16,167 bases of DNA from positions 1 through 16,167 of the forward strand of contig CAZDQC010000077.1 of the NCBI GenBank assembly GCA_964507245.1, in the 5' to 3' direction. Both the position numbers and the translations under genes were made by a program. A model generated the notes under the pieces. That model was given only the letters and a program-made list of their open reading frames with translations. It was not told where the DNA came from and made no database searches. Each line of letters starts with the position of its first letter. Position 1 is the first letter of the stretch. Source of the stretch: GCA-2731375 sp964507245. GTDB taxonomy: Bacteria > Pseudomonadota > Alphaproteobacteria > GCA-2731375. This document shows positions 1 through 6,973 of the stretch, piece after piece.

Positions 1-339
1 CCACTTCAGGGCCAACGAATAATTGGGCTCTCGGCCGGTAGTCATCCCTCCCCAATTTTCATATATTTTCCCCAGTTTGTACTGGGCATCAGCATCCCCC
101 TGTTCGGCAAGAGGTTTTAATTTTAAGACGTCGGATTGGTGGTTGCTCGACCAAGTTGCGTAATCTTTACGTAGAGTAGTTAAGTTGTTTTTATTATTCT
201 GTTGCTCACACTCACTCGGATCATATTGGGGATTGTTTTCGTCGCAATGTTCATCAGCCTTACCAGGCACAGCCACACCCATGCAGCCCAGGCCCAGGAT
301 GGCCACAAAGAGGAAGGTGCTGAGAACAGCGCGTCTCAT
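1..339 (-). CDS. Sel1-repeat secreted protein, N-terminal part (runs off left edge)
   Basis: An open frame of 113 codons starts at ATG 337-339 on the minus strand and is still open at base 1, so the gene is cut by the window edge. The N-terminus has two arginines followed by a hydrophobic stretch (MRRAVLSTFLFVAILGLG), a signal peptide, with a plausible signal peptidase I site around residues 26-29 (GKA before DE). Residues about 77-94 read LAEQGDADAQYKLGKIYE, the classic Sel1-type tetratricopeptide pattern (A.xG.A.AQY.LG..Y). Sel1 proteins are usually periplasmic or secreted scaffolds made of many such repeats, so the missing C-terminus probably holds more of them. No strong Shine-Dalgarno is visible upstream of the ATG. 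The start is chosen because it gives a complete signal peptide. The specific role is unknown. Confidence 0.8.
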   Translation of the reverse strand, partial: MRRAVLSTFLFVAILGLGCMGVAVPGKADEHCDENNPQYDPSECEQQNNKNNLTTLRKDYATWSSNHQSDVLKLKPLAEQGDADAQYKLGKIYENWGGMTTGREPNYSLALKW

Positions 340-593
340 GGGGTGATTAAAGCACCAGGAAGGTGGTCAGGTAAATGGAGCCGATTTTTATGTACTATCC
401 GCCGTTGCCGGATCTGCCTGCCCAAAACTCAGAGGTCGTTAAGACCAGTCAATGGCTTTTTAATGGGCCGGATACCTACCCATCGAAACCACGACGCGTC
501 GCGTTCATCCTGTTATATAGATTATCTTAACATTGATGGCTTTTGCCGGATACCAAGGCGCACTCAGAGTGACAGTTCATGGGAGGATGTAAC

Positions 594-1154
594 ATGACCA
601 CATATTCGATGTCTGAATTTATCACCGATGTTTGTGCCATTAACGCAAAGGACCTGCCGCCGGGGCGGACGTTGGAGAAAATCGCGCCGTTGGCGCGCCG
701 CATCGCCGACGAGAGCGATTGGATGGAGGAGCGGTTCCGGCAATACGATCCGGAGCAGGGCATGGGCATCAACCTTATCCATGACAGCCCCGATGGACCC
801 ATGATTTCCACCGTCTGTTGGCGGCCGGGTTTCACGGTATTGCCCCACGATCATCAGACCTGGGCCTGTATCATTGGTATCGAAGGGGTGGAGCGCAATA
901 TTGGCTGGCGCCGTCTGGACGACGGTAGCCGGGCCGGTTATGCGGAATTGGAACATGCGGGCGAGGTCGTCATGCGCCATGGCACTCTGTGTACCTTGCT
1001 GCCCCACGAAATTCACAGCGTCCACAACGAAGGCGAGACAACGTCTCTCTCCCTCCACATATACGGCCGTAGCCTGAACCGCGTCGCGCGGAACGAATTC
1101 GTGCCGGAGGAAAACGTTGTCCGTCCTTGCCCACAGCGCAAACGCATGGGTTGA
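594..1154 (+). CDS. Cupin thiol dioxygenase-like protein (cysteine/3-mercaptopropionate dioxygenase family)
   Basis: A 186-residue protein. The start at 594 is preferred over the in-frame ATG at 579 because GGAGG at 582-586 lies 7 bases before it. The core has cupin metal-binding motifs: PHDHQTW at residues 84-90 (His85, His87), EGVE at 97-100, and LPHEIHSVHN at 136-145 (His141 the likely third ligand). The pattern HDHxTW...G...E followed by a second-half PHxIHxV matches the cysteine dioxygenase / 3-mercaptopropionate dioxygenase superfamily, non-heme Fe(II) enzymes that oxidise a thiol to a sulfinate. The length fits single-domain bacterial members (about 190-200 aa). The next gene, in the same direction, starts 15 bp downstream and encodes a putative thiol-adduct (GFA) protein, which suits an operon in sulfur or thiol metabolism. 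The substrate cannot be fixed from sequence. Confidence 0.85.
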   Translation: MTTYSMSEFITDVCAINAKDLPPGRTLEKIAPLARRIADESDWMEERFRQYDPEQGMGINLIHDSPDGPMISTVCWRPGFTVLPHDHQTWACIIGIEGVERNIGWRRLDDGSRAGYAELEHAGEVVMRHGTLCTLLPHEIHSVHNEGETTSLSLHIYGRSLNRVARNEFVPEENVVRPCPQRKRMG

Positions 1155-1169
1155 AAGAGGAGGTAGGCA

Positions 1170-1574
1170 ATGTCAAATATGATTTCAGGCGGCTGTCTTT
1201 GCGGAAATGTGCGATTTGAAACGACAAGCGAACCTGTAATGCAGGTGTTGTGTCACTGCGTTGACTGCCAGACTGTCAGCGGCTCTGCGTTTTACACCGC
1301 ATATATAGTGCAGTTGGAAAGTGTCAAACTGTCCAAAGGAAAACCTAGCGGTTTTACCGTCAAGTCAGATAAGGGGCGGCGCAACCATCGTCGCTTTTGC
1401 CGAGATTGCGGCACGAGGCTTTGGGCGGAACTTGAGATGGGCGTTGTGAGCGTTAACGGCATGGCGCTTGATGACAAGTCTCATTTTAAACCGACTCACA
1501 ATCACCGGCTCGAAACTGCACCTGATTGGTGCCTTATGAACGAAGCACTTCGCACCCTGCCTGTCACGCCGTGA
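1170..1574 (+). CDS. GFA/CENP-V family zinc protein (formaldehyde-activating-like)
   Basis: A 134-residue protein with the complete cysteine pattern of the glutathione-dependent formaldehyde-activating (GFA, formerly DUF636) fold: GGCLCG at residues 7-12, CHCVDC at 28-33, and FCRDCG at 76-81. These Cys residues bind structural and catalytic-site zinc in the family. Only the founding members are linked to S-hydroxymethylglutathione formation, and most homologues have no assigned substrate, so the function stays general. Start ATG 1170 is preceded by a purine-rich GAGGAGG about 7 bases upstream. It follows the cupin gene by 15 bp and is probably co-transcribed with it. Length is typical and no key Cys is missing. 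Confidence 0.88.
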   Translation: MSNMISGGCLCGNVRFETTSEPVMQVLCHCVDCQTVSGSAFYTAYIVQLESVKLSKGKPSGFTVKSDKGRRNHRRFCRDCGTRLWAELEMGVVSVNGMALDDKSHFKPTHNHRLETAPDWCLMNEALRTLPVTP

Positions 1575-1952
1575 ACCTTAACAATAAATAAAATGTACGC
1601 TGGCAGGGCCTCTCCGGACGTGAGCGATAGTAGTGATGACCTATGACGAAAACTGCAAACGCGTGAATGGCGGCCTTTCGCCGAACAGTGAAATGCCGTT
1701 GCACAGTACAATCTGGGTGTGTCGTACAGCAAAGGGCAAGGTGTTCTCGTAGCGCCACAACCTCTCCCACAAACTGACCACCGCAGCCTGTCCTGACGGC
1801 CACCGCAACCAAAGTATCGACCCCGATTCCGCCGCCCCGAAATGCTTTATGCGGACGGCCCCCACCTAGCGGCCGGCCAGGGGGCCTCTACGTCGCTTCC
1901 ACCGGGGTCTTTTCCCTATTTATCCGTTGCCACCGATTTGCGAATGACCCAA
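1575..1952. other. Gene-free stretch between convergent genes
   Basis: This 378 bp lies between the stop of the GFA gene (+) and the stop of the hydrolase gene (-). No clear rho-independent terminator is visible. The right end (1871-1941) is one copy of the dispersed element described separately. A 38-codon frame on + (1636-1752) has no ribosome binding site and no recognisable similarity, so I do not call it a gene. Confidence 0.6.
1871..1941 (-). repeat. Dispersed ~70 bp repeat, copy 1 (second copy at 8062-8130)
   Basis: This stretch shares most of its bases with 8062-8130 in the same orientation, including the identical run TACGTCGCTTCC and the blocks CCGGG, CTTTTCCC, TTTATC and CCGAT. 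Read on the minus strand it starts 12 bp past the stop codon of the hydrolase gene. It contains an 18-codon stretch ending in EAT-stop that aligns with copy 2 without a gap. After the TAG a short GGCC-CCCT-GGCC hairpin can form. It could be the tail of a lost protein-coding module, a 3' UTR element, or a small repeat family of the genome. Confidence 0.75.
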
Positions 1953-2813
1953 TTACAGGTCCATCTGCGCGATCAATGCCTTGGTCAAGGGATCCCGGGA
2001 GTTGCCAAGGCGGTCTGTGATGCCAAAGTGATTGTCGCCTGGAGTCGGTACGTATTCCGCCTTGATCCGGTGCAACCTGAGACGGGCCGCGTATTCGAGT
2101 GACTGCCAATGAAACATGTCCGGCTCAGCGCCGCCGACGGCGACGATGGAGGGCCCTTTTGCGAAAGGAGGCAGATACATCGGGCTCATGGCTTTGGCTT
2201 CTTTGGCTGTCAGTCGGATGTCCGGCTGCAGTTGCGAGTGGCGATGCGGCTCGATGTCAAACAGTCCGCTTAAAGGTGCGCTTCCCTTGATCAGGTCTTT
2301 TGGCAAGCGGCCCTCCTTCGACCAGTCGGTCGAGATCATCATCCCGGTGAGGTGGCCGCCGGCTGAGTGGCCGGATACGTAAATCCTTTTGGGATTGCCG
2401 TTGTGCTTGGCAATATTCTTGTAGACCCAAGCGATCGCGCGCCGCATCTGATGGACGATGTCTGTTATGCGCACCTGCGGGCAAAGATCGTAATTGGGCA
2501 ACACCACGGTAGCGCCGGCCGCGACCATTGGCCCTGCGATGTGGGAGTAGATGTCCTTGTCGAGAGCGCGCCAGTAGCCACCGTGAATGAACACGTGCAC
2601 CGGTGCTCCCTTGCGCGCAGCAGGAAAGATATCGAGCGTCTGTCCTGGCGTGTCCCCGTACGGCACGTCGATTTGGCAGGCGATCTTCTTACGCAGCCGG
2701 GCACTGCGCGCTGCCGATTTCTGCAGATACTCATCCGCGTTATTCACTGTGAGACGCGGCAGGTACTGGAAATTAATGTCTTTGATCTGCGCTTTGGTTA
2801 GCTTCTTGGCCAT
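1953..2813 (-). CDS. Alpha/beta hydrolase (esterase, arylformamidase-like)
   Basis: A 286-residue alpha/beta-hydrolase. Visible landmarks are the oxyanion-hole motif HGGYW at residues 77-81, the nucleophile elbow GHSAGGH at 148-154 with Ser150, the likely acid Asp232 in GGAEPDMF, and His262 in GDNHFG. The HGGYW plus GHSAGGH pair is typical of the hormone-sensitive-lipase-like carboxylesterases that include kynurenine formamidase (AFMID type). A formamidase role is possible, but no kynurenine-pathway neighbour is present. There is no signal peptide, so it is cytosolic. Start ATG 2813 is preceded by GGGGAGG a few bases upstream. About 160 bp upstream lies a leader element (2974-3047) also found before the adjacent MFS transporter gene, suggesting the two respond to the same signal. 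Confidence 0.88.
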   Translation of the reverse strand: MAKKLTKAQIKDINFQYLPRLTVNNADEYLQKSAARSARLRKKIACQIDVPYGDTPGQTLDIFPAARKGAPVHVFIHGGYWRALDKDIYSHIAGPMVAAGATVVLPNYDLCPQVRITDIVHQMRRAIAWVYKNIAKHNGNPKRIYVSGHSAGGHLTGMMISTDWSKEGRLPKDLIKGSAPLSGLFDIEPHRHSQLQPDIRLTAKEAKAMSPMYLPPFAKGPSIVAVGGAEPDMFHWQSLEYAARLRLHRIKAEYVPTPGDNHFGITDRLGNSRDPLTKALIAQMDL

Positions 2814-2973
2814 CGCCTCCCCTCTCGGTTCGTGGTGGTTCGTCTGGTGTGCATGACGATTCTAGCTCCTATTTAACCGACATTCACCAGATATCCTCAA
2901 AATCCACAGCATTTCATTTGGCATATAGGAATATATCTTTTGGAGTTTTCAGAGTCGGCATCATTTTCTCCGG

Positions 2974-3047
2974 ACGTTTCACCCACCTTACCCTCGCAAT
3001 AATCATCGATTGTTACTGCGGCACAACTGGTATTGGTAGTGGCCGTG
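2974..3047 (-). repeat. Duplicated leader/operator element, copy A (upstream of hydrolase)
   Basis: This 74 bp segment matches 4381-4453 in the same orientation. Both begin (on +) with ACGTTTC, share ATCGAT and ACTGCG, and end with the identical TAGTGGCCGTG. In minus-strand orientation each copy contains a dyad: here GCAGTAA-N10-TTATTGC, in copy B GCAGT-N10-ACTGC. Each is followed by a Shine-Dalgarno-like GGAGA. In copy A the GGAGA is followed by ATG and only 15 codons before a stop, so it now acts as a long leader for the hydrolase 160 bp further on, or is the remains of a lost gene start. Confidence 0.75.
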
Positions 3048-3148
3048 GCAGAAGCTGGGTCAATACTTTGGCTATTGCAGCCGACAGGTCAAACTGCGCT
3101 GGCGGGATGGGATTGTTGGCCTTTGGGATAGCCTGTTCATATGCACAG

Positions 3149-4360
3149 CTAATCTGCACCCGCTGCTTCCACTGCCCTAGGACGAGCACCCGGCAGCACG
3201 AATGCTGCTGTAGCCGCCAGTATTGCGGCACCACCGAACAAAGCAAATAGAACGCCAAAATCTCCGTTGCGGTCGAACAACCAGCCAGCGAGATGAACAG
3301 TTAGGCCGCCGACACCCAAAGCCAGAACGAACTTGGCACCATAAGCAACTGCCCGCCATCGAAAAGGTGTATATTGAGCTACCAACATGTTTTCGGCAGC
3401 TGCAAAAGCCAACATAAAACTCAGTACCAATAGGACCGCAACTAGCAGTGGTACGTCAGATAGAGACACAATGGTGAACAGTAAAGGAATCTGGAGTGTC
3501 CAGAAAATGATATAAATTGATCGCGCGGAATAGCGATCTGCCATCCAGCCGCCAAAGATACTGCTAAGCGACGCTAGACCAGAAATGATTCCGACGAAGA
3601 CACCGATTTCCGTATAGCTCGCCGCAAGTGCAGCACTCAATCCCATTTCCATTAGCTTCGGCATGGTGTTGGTCAAGCCTGTATAAACGAATCCAGTGCA
3701 TGCCATGGTGATGGTTAAGACGATGAACACACGAACAAAGGCACTGGGATCCGGCGCACCAGTTGGTGTCCTATCCTTGGTCACATCCCTGACCCAACCT
3801 ACTCTCCAAACTAAAAGCAATCCAATCCCTACAAATATTGAAAGAACTCCTGGAATGATGAAGGCCGCCCGCCAAGTGACGTAGTCAATCATCAATCCGA
3901 CGAATACTGGTGCTATCGCGCTACCAGCATTACCAAAAACGCCGTTAATGCCAAGTGTCATTCCCTGTTTATTCGCCCAAGCCACCACCCAGGCAATACC
4001 TACTGGGTGATAAATGGACGCAAATAGCCCAATCAAGGTCAAGCCAACGAACAATCTTTCCGGTCCCACTGCCAATCCTACAACGATTGCCCCCACACCA
4101 ATGCCGATGAAAAAGATAGACATCATTCCGATCTGGCTCCACCGGTCTCCGAGCCAACCTGCTGGGAGCGCGGCTACGCCAAACAGAAGAAGCCCAAGGC
4201 TCGAAAGACCGAGAAGCTCCCCGTATGACAAATCAAACACCTCTGGTAGATAGAGGACCGCAGTCGCATAAAGTACCGTGAACATATGCGAGAAACTGTG
4301 ACCAATATTTGAAAAAATGATAGCTGTCCGAGCCTGTCTACGCTCAGATGATTCCTTCAT
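3149..4360 (-). CDS. MFS transporter (12 membrane segments)
   Basis: A 403-residue integral inner-membrane protein with about twelve hydrophobic segments arranged as two halves around a hydrophilic central loop (about residues 195-210), the normal plan and length of the major facilitator superfamily. The loop between segments 2 and 3 carries the motif-A remnant GDRWSQ (residues 71-76), and a second copy, GGWMADRYSARS, sits at the same place in the C-terminal half. The N-terminus (GHSFSHMFTVLYATAVLYLP) resembles uncharacterised alphaproteobacterial MFS proteins of the fosmidomycin-resistance/nitrate-transporter-like group. The substrate is unknown. Start ATG 4360 has GGAGA about 10 bases upstream. 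It ends with TAG. The leader copy B lies directly upstream, and the hydrolase in the same orientation downstream carries the same leader. Confidence 0.9.
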   Translation of the reverse strand: MKESSERRQARTAIIFSNIGHSFSHMFTVLYATAVLYLPEVFDLSYGELLGLSSLGLLLFGVAALPAGWLGDRWSQIGMMSIFFIGIGVGAIVVGLAVGPERLFVGLTLIGLFASIYHPVGIAWVVAWANKQGMTLGINGVFGNAGSAIAPVFVGLMIDYVTWRAAFIIPGVLSIFVGIGLLLVWRVGWVRDVTKDRTPTGAPDPSAFVRVFIVLTITMACTGFVYTGLTNTMPKLMEMGLSAALAASYTEIGVFVGIISGLASLSSIFGGWMADRYSARSIYIIFWTLQIPLLFTIVSLSDVPLLVAVLLVLSFMLAFAAAENMLVAQYTPFRWRAVAYGAKFVLALGVGGLTVHLAGWLFDRNGDFGVLFALFGGAAILAATAAFVLPGARPRAVEAAGAD

Positions 4361-4380
4361 ATTATATATGTCTCCTCGCT

Positions 4381-4453
4381 ACGTTTCGCAGACCTCGCCC
4401 TGCCAGCAGTAATCGATATAACTGCGACATAGCTGGTACTGATAGTGGCCGTG
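4381..4453 (-). repeat. Duplicated leader/operator element, copy B (upstream of MFS gene)
   Basis: Partner of the element at 2974-3047, with the highest identity in the 3' two thirds (ACTGCG, CTGGTA, TAGTGGCCGTG). On the minus strand it ends about 20 bp before the MFS start codon and runs into its Shine-Dalgarno. It contains an inverted repeat GCAGT-N10-ACTGC whose arms also occur, with one G-U-type change, in copy A. That is what an operator or a leader RNA hairpin under selection would look like. It also lies about 55 bp upstream of the divergent amidohydrolase, so it could influence that gene too. Confidence 0.75.
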
Positions 4454-4509
4454 ACCAAATATCCTCGGCCTTTATGTTATACTGAGGGAAATAATGACAG
4501 GAGAAAATG

Positions 4510-5835
4510 ATGAAAACTGTAATTCGAAATGGGAAAATAGTTACATATACCGACACAATTTTAGTTAAAGAAAAACATTCCTTAATCATAGAAAACGATA
4601 TTATTTTAGATATAACGCCAAATTCAGAGGTTGAAAAAAAATACCCTGATGCAACAACAATAGATGCAACTAACAAAGCAATTTTTTCGGGATTTGCAAA
4701 TTGCCATACTCATTTCAGATTAACATTAGCTAGGGGAATTTTCGAAAACGAATCTTCGTCAAATTCTCCTCCGTTTCCTGGCCTACCAAGGCGTCCGTTG
4801 CCGAAGATTTCTAAAGAAGAAAATCAAATAATGGTGCTTCTTGGTGCATTAGAAGCAATTAAATCCGGTACAACTGTTGCAATGGAAGTTGCTGACGGAA
4901 TTATGGATTATGCTGACGAATTACAAAAAAGTGGTCTTCGTTTAGTTTTAGCTGAGCAAATATCAGATAGAATTTCAGGGACTTATGGAGAACCAGGGGA
5001 AATTAAATCTGACCCACAAAAAAATGAAAATGGATTAGAACAAATGTCCGATTTATATTCAAAATGGCATGAATATGACGATTCAAGAATTACTGTTGGC
5101 ATTGCTGCATGGGCGCCGGATATGAATTCTCCAAATTCACTACGTAGCATTCGTTCTTTTCAGGAAAAATTCGGTGTTATTTCAACTATACATCTAAACC
5201 AATTATGGGGTGAAGTACAAAGTATAAAAGATAATTATCGAACAACTCCCACAAAATATTTAGAAGACAATGAATTTTTAAATGAAAAGCTTGTTGCTGC
5301 ACACTGTAGATGTATGACAGCCAAAGAAGAAAAAATTTTAGGAACGTATAAGTCAACAGTAGCTTTTAACGCTGCAATTGCAGCCAGAAGAGGCTTGTGT
5401 CCTAACATAAAAAATCTCAAGGAATTTGGATGTAAAATTGCTATGGGATCAGATAATATGGATGAAAATATGATAGGGGTTATGAGGACAGGAATGTTCA
5501 TGGAACGTGTAAGAATGGCAGACGGTAGAAATCCAAGCCCAAAAGAAGTTTACCAATGGGCAACTCATAATGGTTATAAATCTCTTGGTATTTCTAATGC
5601 GGGCACTTTAACCAAAGGAAGCAAGGCCGATTTAATAATAGTTAATCTTATGAAACCACATTTGACGCCACAAACAGATGTATTATCTAACTGGGTACAC
5701 ATGGGGCAAAACCATGATGTTGAATCAGTAATGGTAGACGGAAAATGGATTATGAAAGAACATAAAGTTCTTAACATAGATGAAGAATACATAATTACTA
5801 AAGCGAATGAAATTGCCAATAAAGTTTGGAAATAA
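4510..5835 (+). CDS. Amidohydrolase-superfamily metal-dependent deaminase/hydrolase (TrzA/AtzA/SsnA-like)
   Basis: A 441-residue cytosolic enzyme of the amidohydrolase superfamily with an N-terminal beta segment (IRNGKIVTYTD) and a TIM-barrel core. Metal-site motifs (numbered from ATG 4507) are NCHTHF (His67, His69), HLNQ (His229), AAHC (His266) and MGSDN (Asp316), the layout of the deaminase/chlorohydrolase branch that acts on amino-substituted heterocycles. The residue usually Glu in HxxE is Gln232 here, a variant I believe occurs in some relatives. Start: tandem ATGs at 4507 and 4510; AGGAG at 4499-4503 gives normal spacing only for 4510. The whole gene is AT-rich (about one third G+C by eye, A/T-ending codons), very unlike its neighbours, indicating acquisition from a low-G+C donor. 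It is a single gene with no partner. The substrate is unknown. Confidence 0.88.
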   Translation: MKTVIRNGKIVTYTDTILVKEKHSLIIENDIILDITPNSEVEKKYPDATTIDATNKAIFSGFANCHTHFRLTLARGIFENESSSNSPPFPGLPRRPLPKISKEENQIMVLLGALEAIKSGTTVAMEVADGIMDYADELQKSGLRLVLAEQISDRISGTYGEPGEIKSDPQKNENGLEQMSDLYSKWHEYDDSRITVGIAAWAPDMNSPNSLRSIRSFQEKFGVISTIHLNQLWGEVQSIKDNYRTTPTKYLEDNEFLNEKLVAAHCRCMTAKEEKILGTYKSTVAFNAAIAARRGLCPNIKNLKEFGCKIAMGSDNMDENMIGVMRTGMFMERVRMADGRNPSPKEVYQWATHNGYKSLGISNAGTLTKGSKADLIIVNLMKPHLTPQTDVLSNWVHMGQNHDVESVMVDGKWIMKEHKVLNIDEEYIITKANEIANKVWK

Positions 5836-5903
5836 ATTAAAGGATAACAATATATAATCTTAGTATTTTGGAACTTCTCGTACCATAACGAAGGTAAGGG
5901 TCA

Positions 5904-6056
5904 ATGGCTTTGATATTTAGGACGGTTGGATTTGACAGGGACGGATGGGTCAGACCAATCATCGTGGCTGGGGAAGATAGGTTGATGACAACAACCAAAC
6001 GGGCGCTGTTGGCGCATAACAAAGCGAGCACTGAATTCTGCAAATTGCATGATTAA
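5904..6056 (+). CDS. Possible small ORF, unrecognised
   Basis: A 50-codon frame beginning ATG GCT TTG, with a weak purine-rich AAGGTAAGGG just upstream. The peptide is soluble, charged and without a signal or membrane segment. I do not recognise it. It fills most of the gap between the amidohydrolase and the convergent GST gene and could equally be a remnant or chance. No codon-use or homology argument is available here. Confidence 0.2.
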   Translation: MALIFRTVGFDRDGWVRPIIVAGEDRLMTTTKRALLAHNKASTEFCKLHD

Positions 6057-6075
6057 AAACTGTGTTAATATTGAA

Positions 6076-6708
6076 TTATCCTCTAAGTCGCTCTGCTGTT
6101 TCCTCATCGGCTTTCACGGTTAGCTCATAAGAAGGCAGGGCTGTAACCCTATCGAAATACACCTGAGCATTAGTAGGTAGCGTATCGCTCACTAAACGTC
6201 GGTAACCGCGAATTGCATAACATATACTAAGATCTGCGGCGCTGAGGGTGTCCCCTATTAGATAGGTTTGCGTAGAGAGTGCTGCATCAAGTGCGGCGAC
6301 ACAGCTCGTCGCGCGGGTTTTCATTTCGGACACTACGTCGTTGATATCGGGTTGGAATTCGCGCCTATGGTTAACGATTTCACCCATCGGTCGGGCGAAC
6401 GTCGCTTCCGCGAACCAGCACCATTGTAAATAATGGGCATAGCCCGGGTCTTCCTTGTTTGGTTGTAGCTGGCCATTACCATAGCGGTCTAATACGTATT
6501 GCATCATGGCGCAGGATTCAAACATGGTGATCTCGCCGTCAACCATTACTGGGACCTTACCAACAGGGTTCAACGCTCGCCATTCGGGCGTGGAGCGGAA
6601 TTCTGTTGAAAAATTTACTGGAACGACCTCGTATGGCAGGGATAGTTCCTCGCAAATCCAGATGACTCGAAATCCGCGAGTTCCTGGGGAGTGGTAGATT
6701 TTCAGCAT
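6076..6708 (-). CDS. Glutathione S-transferase
   Basis: A 210-residue cytosolic GST. The N-terminal thioredoxin-like domain (residues about 1-78) carries SPGTRGFRVIWICEEL near the start, where Ser/Arg contact glutathione in theta/beta-like bacterial GSTs. NPVGKVPVMVDGEITMFESCAMMQYV follows, with the invariant cis-proline in KVPV and the Glu-Ser glutathione-binding pair in FES. The C-terminal helical domain (about 88-205) includes the usual LIGDTLSAADLSICYA N-capping motif. Length is normal. Start ATG 6708 has GGAG about 10 bases upstream. Two strong inverted repeats lie 40-100 bp upstream, so the gene is probably under a dimeric regulator. The electrophile or substrate is not predictable. Confidence 0.92.
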   Translation of the reverse strand: MLKIYHSPGTRGFRVIWICEELSLPYEVVPVNFSTEFRSTPEWRALNPVGKVPVMVDGEITMFESCAMMQYVLDRYGNGQLQPNKEDPGYAHYLQWCWFAEATFARPMGEIVNHRREFQPDINDVVSEMKTRATSCVAALDAALSTQTYLIGDTLSAADLSICYAIRGYRRLVSDTLPTNAQVYFDRVTALPSYELTVKADEETAERLRG

Positions 6709-6748
6709 ATTTTGGTTTCTCCGGGTTCATGGGTTTGGTTAGCATGAC

Positions 6749-6768
6749 TTAATGGTGCATTCCATTAA
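6749..6768. promoter_or_regulatory. Dyad upstream of GST gene (operator candidate 1)
   Basis: Perfect inverted repeat TTAATGG-N6-CCATTAA, 20 bp long, 41 bp upstream of the GST start codon. Arm length and spacing fit a dimeric helix-turn-helix repressor or activator site. No regulator gene of a matching family is adjacent. Confidence 0.5.
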
Positions 6769-6782
6769 ACGCATACAGGGAT

Positions 6783-6808
6783 GTTGCGTCATTAAATAAT
6801 GAATCAAC
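6783..6808. promoter_or_regulatory. Dyad upstream of GST gene (operator candidate 2)
   Basis: A 26 bp nested dyad: outer arms GTTG (6783-6786) and CAAC (6805-6808), inner arms TCATTA (6789-6794) and TAATGA (6797-6802). Ten bases of each half are symmetric. It shares the CATTA core with the dyad at 6749-6768, as two sites for one protein would. Confidence 0.5.
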
Positions 6809-6862
6809 AAGGCACTAATTTGAGCATAGGGCGACGCACCGATAAGATGAGGGCCGCTAGGT

Positions 6863-6927
6863 AAAAATTCGGGTCCCTAGGAAGCCCGTACTACGGAAAG
6901 CGGGGGAAGGTTGATACTCTAGGACCC
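6863..6927 (-). terminator. Terminator-like hairpin downstream of the 2-hydroxyacid dehydrogenase
   Basis: On the minus strand, 46 bp past the stop of the dehydrogenase gene, GGGTCCTAG (6927-6919) pairs with CTAGGGACCC (6880-6871) with one bulged C, followed by GAATTTTT. The 38 nt loop can itself pair (CCCG with CGGG). The T-run supports termination. The long structured loop is unusual for a simple terminator, so it could also be a processed RNA or a protein-binding dyad. Confidence 0.5.
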
Positions 6928-6973
6928 CTCCCCAAAAGGAAGCCACATCCCAGCTACGAACGGACGGATTGCC

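Noticed and set aside
202..597. Plus-strand reading frame of about 130 codons at the left end
   Set aside because: It overlaps the antisense Sel1 signal-peptide gene, has low-complexity histidine/arginine-rich translation, and has no ribosome binding site. The Sel1 frame has both a signal peptide and a repeat motif.
1636..1752. 38-codon frame (MTYDENCKRV...) in the gap after the GFA gene
   Set aside because: The composition looks protein-like, but there is no ribosome binding site and the frame is bounded by stops. It could be a remnant but cannot be supported.
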